Assembly (NCBI GenBank): GCA_937950415.1
Contig: CALFDL010000248.1
Coordinates: forward strand, 1-36,281
Reading direction: 5' to 3'
DNA from: an uncultured Collinsella sp.
Lineage (GTDB): Bacteria > Actinomycetota > Coriobacteriia > Coriobacteriales > Coriobacteriaceae
Length of the DNA: 36,281 nucleotides
In this document: piece after piece, positions 31,040 through 36,281 of the stretch
Numbering within the stretch: the stretch's first letter is position 1
How the letters are laid out: every line of letters starts with the position of its first letter
Made by a program: the position numbers and the translations under genes
Notes under the pieces: model-generated
What the model saw: only the letters and a program-made list of their open reading frames with translations
Told to the model about the DNA's origin: nothing
The model's database searches: none

Positions 31040-31169
31040 GGACCTGGCCGGGCGACGCGGGTAAGTTTTTCGTTCGGTCAGGTCCTGGGCTCGCTCGAAG
31101 GCCACATTAAGTGGCCTTCGGCTCGTGCGGAATCTACGAAAAACTTACCCGCATCGCCCGGCCAGGTCC
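31040..31169. repeat. 130-bp inverted repeat with nested hairpin
   Basis: Left arm 31040-31073 and right arm 31136-31169 are 34 nt each and complementary at 33 positions (one G-U when transcribed). Inside lies GAAGGCCAC/GTGGCCTTC (31098-31106 with 31112-31120). It begins 11 nt past the Cof phosphatase stop. No transposase or target duplication is visible. Could be a small non-autonomous mobile element, a REP-type BIME or a transcription barrier. Confidence 0.7.
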
Positions 31170-31239
31170 TGCGGTGACTTGCTTGCCGCATGGATGGCGT
31201 CTTGGCGTCTGGATACTTGGCTGATAGTTTGGAATGAAG

Positions 31240-31275
31240 GGGGCTCCTTGTTGGTAAGGAGCCCCTTCTGGTTTT
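31240..31275. terminator. Bidirectional hairpin between the Cof phosphatase and polA
   Basis: GGGGCTCCTT (31240-31249) pairs perfectly with AAGGAGCCCC (31256-31265). TTCTGGTTTT follows rightward. It separates convergent genes. Confidence 0.7.
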
Positions 31276-31302
31276 GGTTACTTTGGAGTTGTCGATACGT
31301 CT

Positions 31303-34050
31303 TTATTTGGCGTCGGCCCAGGTTATGCCGGTGCTGGCTTCGGCGATTAGGGGGACGCGGAGGTCTACTACGTGCTCCATGACGTCGCGGACCATGGTGG
31401 TTAGGCGCTCGACTTCGTCGATGGGGCACTCAAAGTCCAGCTCGTCGTGTACCTGCAGGATCATGTGGGCGGCAAAGCCCTCTTCTTCCAGACGGCGGCT
31501 CACACGGGCCATCGCAATCTTGATGATATCAGCGGCGGTGCCCTGCATGGGATGGTTCATGGCCGTGCGCTCGCCAAAGCCGCGGAGTTGCGGGTTTTTG
31601 GCCTTGAGCTCGGGAATATGACGACGGCGGCCGTACATGGTCTCGGCGTAGCCCGTCTGCTTGGCGCGTGCCACCACGTTGTCGAGGAACGTACGCACGC
31701 CCGGGTAGGCCTCGTAGTAGCGGTCGATCATGTCGCGCGCCTCGGCCATCGAGATATGCAGCGACTGCGACAGGCCGTAGGCCTGCTGGCCATACACGAT
31801 GCCAAAGTTCACGGCCTTGGCGCGACTGCGCAAGTCGGGCGTTACCTCGGACACCGGCACACCAAACACGCGCGCCGCCGTCTCGGCATGGAAGTCCTCG
31901 CCCTCGTTAAAGGCGCGCACCAAGTGCTCGTCACCCGAGAGATGTGCCAGCAGACGCAGCTCGATCTGCGAGTAGTCCACCGCCAAAAAGACGCTTCCCT
32001 CGCCTGCCGAAAACGCCGTCTTGACGGTACGCCCCAGCTCCGAGCGCGTCGGAATGTTTTGCAGATTAGGGTCGCTCGAAGACAGACGCCCCGTCGCGGT
32101 GATGGTCTGGTTGTACGTGGTGTGCACACGACCGTCACCGCGGCGCAGCGGGCCCAACGTGTCCAGATAGGTTGACTTGATCTTGGACTTCTCGCGCCAG
32201 TCTAAGATCAAACGAACAATCTCGTGGTCACGGGCAAGATCACTCAGTACCTTGGCATTGGTCGAATAGTAACCGCGCTTGGTCTTTTTGAGACCCTTGG
32301 TCGGAAGGCCCATCACATCAAAGAGCACATGCGAAAGTTGCATGGGGCTGCCGATGTTAAAGGTCTCGTCACCGGCAAGGTCGCGAATGCTTCGTTCGAC
32401 CTCGGTGATCTGGGTCGCCAGACCCTCGGACAGACTGTGCAGGCGGTCGGGGTCCACGAGCATGCCCGTGCGCTCCATCTTGGCAAGTACCGGAACGAGC
32501 GGCATCTCGATGCCATCGAACACGTTGGCGGCGTTCTCACGGGCCATGCACTCGCGCAACGGCGCCACGAGCGCCAGCGTCAGAGCCGCAGTACGGGCGG
32601 CAGGCGCCGGAGCGTCCTCACCAGCACCCTCTGCACCGCGCGCCGCAGGCAACGCCATCTGCAGATAGGTATCGGCCAGATATGCCTCATCGAACTCGGA
32701 GCGGTCGGAATCCAACAGGTAGGCGGCAACCACGGTGTCGAAGATGCGCGTGGAATCAACTGCCAGCGGATCCATGAGCTCGGGCTCAGAAGAATCGATG
32801 GGCGAAAGCTCGTGCAGCAGCGCTTTCGTATCCGGGCTCGCCACGCGGCCCTCCATAAACAGGCTCGCAAGCACGCCGGCGATCACACCGTGAGCGAAGT
32901 TGAAGCCCTCAACCTCAGCCGCCGCACAGCTGTCGCCCTCCTCGAGCGCGAACAGGCCCTTGGACGTCGCCAACCACAGCGTGCGCGTCAGTCCAAAGAG
33001 CGCGCCCTCTTCCTTGTCGTCGTCCACCACGGCGGCGACCCACTCGCCGGCATCAATCGCGCGGGAGACCTCAGCCGCAACGGCACCAAGCGCGTCGGCA
33101 TCGCCGGCGGCTGCGCGAACCATAGCAGGTATCTCAAACACACTGGAGGCAGCAGCCCCGCCCTCGCCGCCGATCAGCGCCAAGAAACGGTTCTGCATGG
33201 CGGTGATACCAAGCGTACCCAGCGCCGCGGAAACCTCATCGGCAGAAAACGCCGGGAAGGACGTCGCCTCAAAGTCGAGCTCGACGGGCGCATCGGTGCG
33301 AATTGTCGCAACCTTGCGGCTCAGTAGTGCGTCATCGATGTGTGCACGCAGGTTCTCGCCCATCTTGCCCTTGACCTCATCGGCATGCGCGATGACTTCG
33401 TCCAGGCTACCGTACTTCGCAATGAGCGCACTCGCCTTTTTGGGACCGATGCCCGGTACACCGGGGATGTTGTCGGACGTATCGCCCTTTAGACCGTAAA
33501 AATCGGGCACGAGCGCCGGCGTAATGCCGTGATACAGGTCGTCCACGCTCTCGGGCGTCATAATCGCCACGTCGGACAGGCCCTTGCGGGTCGAGACCAC
33601 GTTGACGTGCTCGGTCACGAGTTGATACATGTCGCGGTCGCCGGTCACCAGTAGCATGTCGCAGCCGGCCTCTTCACCCAGGCGCGCCATGGTTCCCAGG
33701 ATGTCATCGCCTTCCCAGCCCTCGGACTGCAGAATCGGCACGTTGAGCGCGGCGAGCAGCTCCTTAATCATAGGGAACTGCGCATGCAGATCGGGGTCCA
33801 TGGGCGGGCGTTGCGCCTTATACTGCGGCAGCATCTCCATGCGCACGCGCGGTTTACCCTTGTCAAACGCCACGACGACGCCGTCGGGGTTAAAGGCATC
33901 GATCATCTTGAGAAACATGTTCAGAAAGCCAAAGATCGCGTTGGTGGGGCGACCGTCCGGCGCGTTCATGGTCGGCGGCACGGCGTGGAAGGCGCGATGC
34001 ATGAGCGAGTTGCCGTCGATAACGGCAAAGGTGCGGCGCTTGTCAGACAT
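31303..34050 (-). CDS. polA: DNA polymerase I, 915 aa
   Basis: Gap-filling and primer-removal polymerase. Residues 1-290 form the 5'-3' exonuclease (FAVIDGNSLMHRAFHA, EGDDILGTMA, GLKGDTSDNIPGVPGIGPKKA). The middle region (about 310-520) is exonuclease-like in position but lacks the DxE and other catalytic acids, so proofreading is probably absent. The polymerase domain holds motif A VDYSQIELRLLAHLSGD, motif B RSRAKAVNFGIVYGQQAYG and motif C QVHDELDFE. Start MSDKRRTFAV at 34050 with GAGG upstream. Divergent from the aminopeptidase gene. Confidence 0.97.
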   Translation of the reverse strand: MSDKRRTFAVIDGNSLMHRAFHAVPPTMNAPDGRPTNAIFGFLNMFLKMIDAFNPDGVVVAFDKGKPRVRMEMLPQYKAQRPPMDPDLHAQFPMIKELLAALNVPILQSEGWEGDDILGTMARLGEEAGCDMLLVTGDRDMYQLVTEHVNVVSTRKGLSDVAIMTPESVDDLYHGITPALVPDFYGLKGDTSDNIPGVPGIGPKKASALIAKYGSLDEVIAHADEVKGKMGENLRAHIDDALLSRKVATIRTDAPVELDFEATSFPAFSADEVSAALGTLGITAMQNRFLALIGGEGGAAASSVFEIPAMVRAAAGDADALGAVAAEVSRAIDAGEWVAAVVDDDKEEGALFGLTRTLWLATSKGLFALEEGDSCAAAEVEGFNFAHGVIAGVLASLFMEGRVASPDTKALLHELSPIDSSEPELMDPLAVDSTRIFDTVVAAYLLDSDRSEFDEAYLADTYLQMALPAARGAEGAGEDAPAPAARTAALTLALVAPLRECMARENAANVFDGIEMPLVPVLAKMERTGMLVDPDRLHSLSEGLATQITEVERSIRDLAGDETFNIGSPMQLSHVLFDVMGLPTKGLKKTKRGYYSTNAKVLSDLARDHEIVRLILDWREKSKIKSTYLDTLGPLRRGDGRVHTTYNQTITATGRLSSSDPNLQNIPTRSELGRTVKTAFSAGEGSVFLAVDYSQIELRLLAHLSGDEHLVRAFNEGEDFHAETAARVFGVPVSEVTPDLRSRAKAVNFGIVYGQQAYGLSQSLHISMAEARDMIDRYYEAYPGVRTFLDNVVARAKQTGYAETMYGRRRHIPELKAKNPQLRGFGERTAMNHPMQGTAADIIKIAMARVSRRLEEEGFAAHMILQVHDELDFECPIDEVERLTTMVRDVMEHVVDLRVPLIAEASTGITWADAK

Positions 34051-34216
34051 ATTGAATACCTCGCTTTGGGCTGGGCACGGTTTGCTCACTCCAGTTTACA
34101 CGCTCCCCGCCCCGCGGCCACCTCACATCAAGCTCCCCCGCCACCGTGAGCCCGCGCGTGATACGATGGCTCACGGTACATCAACCAGCACGATCGATCC
34201 GAAAGGAGCCTGCGTC

Positions 34217-35614
34217 ATGGAGCGTCCCTGCGCATGGAAAAAGTACACGCCACAGCAAATCGAGGAGCTCGAGGAGCTTTGCCGCGGCTATAAGCAGTTT
34301 TTGAGTGAGAACAAGACCGAGCGCCTGTGCGTCAAGGCCGGCATCAAGATGGCCGAGGAGGCGGGATACGTCGACCTGGAGACCGTAATCGCCGCAGGCC
34401 GCGAGCTTAAGGCAGGCGACAAGGTGTATGCCGCTAACCACGGCAAGGACCTTATGCTCGTCAATCTGGGCACCGCCCCGCTCGAGCAGGGCTTTAACAT
34501 CCTGGGCGCGCACGTGGACTCGCCGCGCCTGGACCTTAAGCAGAACCCCGCCTTCGAGGCCGGCGACATGGCTTATCTCGACACACACTACTACGGCGGC
34601 GTCAAGAGCTACCACTGGGTAGCCTCCCCGCTCGCACTCGTGGGCGTCATCTGCAAAAAGGACGGTACCACCGTCGACATCAATATCGGCGACAAGGCGG
34701 ACGATCCGGTCTTTACCATCTCCGACCTGCTGATCCACCTCTCGAGCGAGCAGATGGCCAAGCCCGCCAAGGACGCCGTCGACGCCGAGATCCTCGACGT
34801 GATCGTGGGCGGCCGCCCCGTCAAGTTTGACGAGGACGACAAGGACGCCCCCAAGGAGCCCGTCAAGCAGATGTTCCTGGATATCCTCAAGGAGCAGTAC
34901 GACGTCGAGGAGGAGGACTTCCTCTCTGCCGAGATCGAGGTCGTGCCCGCCGGCCCGGCCCGCGACATGGGCCTCGACCGCTCCATGATTCTGGGCTATG
35001 GCCACGACGACCGTGTCTGCGCCTATCCGTCCATGCTCGCCCAGATCAACGTCGCCAACGTGGAGCGCACGAGCATCACACTCATCGTCGACAAGGAGGA
35101 GATCGGCTCCGTAGGTGCCACCGGCATGACGAGCCGCTTCTTCGAGAACACCGTCGCCGAGATCATGACGCTTGCCGGCGAGGATAGCCCGCTGGCCCTG
35201 CGCCGCGCACTCGCCCACAGCCGTATGCTCTCCTCTGACGTGTCCGCCGGCTTCGACCCGGGCTACGCCGGCAAGTTCGAAACCAAGAACGCAGCCTTTA
35301 TGGGTCGCGGCCTGTGCTTTAACAAGTACACGGGCAGCCGCGGCAAGGGTGGCTCCAACGACGCCGACGCCGAGTATGTGGCCCTCGTCCGCGACATCAT
35401 GGACGAGGCCGGCGTAGACTTCCAGACCTGCGAGCTCGGCCGCGTCAACGCGGGCGGCGGCGGCACCATCGCCTACATCATGGCCAAGTACGGCATGAAC
35501 GTCATCGACTCCGGCGTTGCCGTCCTGTCCATGCACGCCCTGTGGGAGGTCGCCAACAAGGCCGACATCTACGAGGCATATCGCGGTTACAAGGCCTTCA
35601 TCGAGCGAGCCTAA
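34217..35614 (+). CDS. M18 family aminopeptidase, 465 aa
   Basis: Dinuclear zinc aminopeptidase, probably releasing acidic or other N-terminal residues. The metal-binding regions are LGAHVDSPRLDLKQNP (His99, Asp101), VDKEEIGSVGATGM, GYGHDDRVCAYP and the C-terminal VLSMHALWE. The frame is open further upstream on the same strand through polA, but the start at 34217 is supported by GAAAGGAG 8 nt upstream and by homology-like length. Cytosolic; no signal peptide. Followed by the family B palindrome, which doubles as a terminator. Confidence 0.92.
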   Translation: MERPCAWKKYTPQQIEELEELCRGYKQFLSENKTERLCVKAGIKMAEEAGYVDLETVIAAGRELKAGDKVYAANHGKDLMLVNLGTAPLEQGFNILGAHVDSPRLDLKQNPAFEAGDMAYLDTHYYGGVKSYHWVASPLALVGVICKKDGTTVDINIGDKADDPVFTISDLLIHLSSEQMAKPAKDAVDAEILDVIVGGRPVKFDEDDKDAPKEPVKQMFLDILKEQYDVEEEDFLSAEIEVVPAGPARDMGLDRSMILGYGHDDRVCAYPSMLAQINVANVERTSITLIVDKEEIGSVGATGMTSRFFENTVAEIMTLAGEDSPLALRRALAHSRMLSSDVSAGFDPGYAGKFETKNAAFMGRGLCFNKYTGSRGKGGSNDADAEYVALVRDIMDEAGVDFQTCELGRVNAGGGGTIAYIMAKYGMNVIDSGVAVLSMHALWEVANKADIYEAYRGYKAFIERA

Positions 35615-35627
35615 CCAACCCTTCATC

Positions 35628-35694
35628 AGTTGCGGTGAAATACGGACTAAACTGGCCCATAAACAGCCAAAACAGACCGTATTCCACCGCAACT
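35628..35694. repeat. REP-like palindrome, family B, copy 2
   Basis: AGTTGCGGTGAAATACGG (35628-35645) and its near-exact reverse complement (35677-35694, one mismatch). The outer 15 nt and the loop word CATAAACAG match copy 1 at 14727-14797. A T6 run directly follows rightward, so it can serve as the terminator of the aminopeptidase gene. Confidence 0.78.
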
Positions 35695-35714
35695 TTTTTG
35701 GCAGAGGAGAGCCC

Positions 35715-36281
35715 ATGCTGCAGGTCATCATTTCGCCCGCCAAGCAGATGCGCGCGGCCCAAGATGCTTTTGAAGTCCTGGGCATCCCACCCTTTGTGCG
35801 CGAGACGGCTCGCCTCCACCGCGCACTGCTAGATATCGAGCGGAATGAAGGCAGCGGCGGCCTGCAGGCGCTGTGGAACGTGAGTGACAAACTGCTGGGA
35901 CCTTGCCTCAACACCCTGCATGAGTTCGGGCCCATCCTGAAAAGCGGCGATCTCGACAATCCCGCACTCGCCCGTCACCTCTCCCCTGCCGCCATGTCCT
36001 ATCACGGCATTCAATACCAGAGCATGGCACCCGAGGTGATGGATTCCGCGCAGCTCGCATGGCTGCAAGACCATCTGTGGATCCTCTCCGGCCTCTACGG
36101 GTGCGTTCGTCCCTTTCATGCCGTCGAACCGTATCGGCTGGAGATGGGCGCGAAGCTTGTCGTCGACGGTGCCCGAGACCTCTACGCATTTTGGAGCGAT
36201 AAGCTCGCGCGGGCTATCGCCCCGGCAGGTTCAAACACCACGATCGTCAACCTCGCCAGCGTAGAGTATGCCAAAGCCGTT
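35715..36281 (+). CDS. yaaA: YaaA family peroxide-stress protein (3' end cut by window edge)
   Basis: DUF328/YaaA protein, which in E. coli limits intracellular free iron and oxidative DNA damage. 189 codons are visible of a usual length of about 250. The N-terminus MLQVIISPAKQMR and the mid-protein LSGLYGCVRPFHAVEPYRLEMGAKL and LYAFWSDKL blocks are diagnostic. Start at 35715 with AGAGGAG 6 nt upstream, just past the family B palindrome. Confidence 0.93.
   Translation, partial: MLQVIISPAKQMRAAQDAFEVLGIPPFVRETARLHRALLDIERNEGSGGLQALWNVSDKLLGPCLNTLHEFGPILKSGDLDNPALARHLSPAAMSYHGIQYQSMAPEVMDSAQLAWLQDHLWILSGLYGCVRPFHAVEPYRLEMGAKLVVDGARDLYAFWSDKLARAIAPAGSNTTIVNLASVEYAKAV

Noticed and set aside
33629..34216. 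An N-terminal extension of the M18 aminopeptidase frame running back through the start of polA.
   Set aside because: It lies antisense to polA coding sequence and lacks a ribosome site, whereas the ATG at 34217 has a strong one and gives the usual family length.
1..36281. CRISPR arrays, tRNA genes, prophage or intact insertion sequences.
   Set aside because: No regular direct-repeat arrays, tRNA cloverleaf signatures or transposase/integrase motifs were seen on either strand.

Overview
The window is high-GC bacterial DNA with densely packed genes. The gene content and style suggest a gut Coriobacteriia member, most likely a Collinsella-like anaerobe: oxygen-sensitive double-cubane reductases, L-cysteine desulfidase, a selenium operon, a four-domain S1 protein and REP-like palindromes. 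The genus is an inference from overall character; no search was run. No tRNA, 16S/23S rRNA, CRISPR array, intact transposase or prophage gene was seen.

Left end (1-6.6 kb, leftward): a selenium/low-potential-reductase operon. In transcription order it holds a structured leader with a small upstream ORF, two tandem double-cubane/2-hydroxyacyl-CoA-dehydratase-like proteins, their ATP-dependent activase, SelD, YedF, a small Se/S-carrier protein (DUF3343 type) and a cysteine desulfurase cut by the window edge. SelD is itself a selenoprotein: an in-frame TGA (2590-2592) encodes residue 17, the catalytic Cys/Sec position, so ordinary gene calling would truncate it.

6.6-12 kb (leftward): a molybdate import operon (modA, a ModB permease with an unusual N-terminal secreted domain, modC) and molybdenum cofactor genes (moeA, mogA). 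Together with the selenium genes this suggests supply of Se and Mo to enzymes outside the window.

12-20 kb: a CLC-F-type fluoride/proton antiporter, a diacylglycerol-kinase-family lipid kinase, an ArfB-like peptidyl-tRNA hydrolase, xanthine phosphoribosyltransferase, an MFS exporter, O-acetylhomoserine sulfhydrylase, a C_GCAxxG_C_C redox-family protein and a YigZ/IMPACT protein.

20-26.5 kb: RNase P RNA, ribosomal protein S1, a HAD hydrolase, CyuA-type cysteine desulfidase, RpiB and NDK. 26.5-30 kb: argH, a 56-aa hypothetical gene and argG, the last preceded by an arginine-rich leader peptide with alternative pairing segments that looks like an attenuator. 30-36 kb: a Cof-type phosphatase, a 130-bp near-perfect inverted repeat, DNA polymerase I, an M18 aminopeptidase and a partial YaaA.

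The most novel-looking signal is a structured element of about 82-99 nt, present three times (4789-4870, 20234-20332, 23329-23426). Its outer stems differ completely in sequence yet remain paired, while the inner helix and internal loops are conserved. This is covariation expected of a selected RNA (or folded single-stranded DNA) structure. Two further palindromic REP-like families occur twice each.
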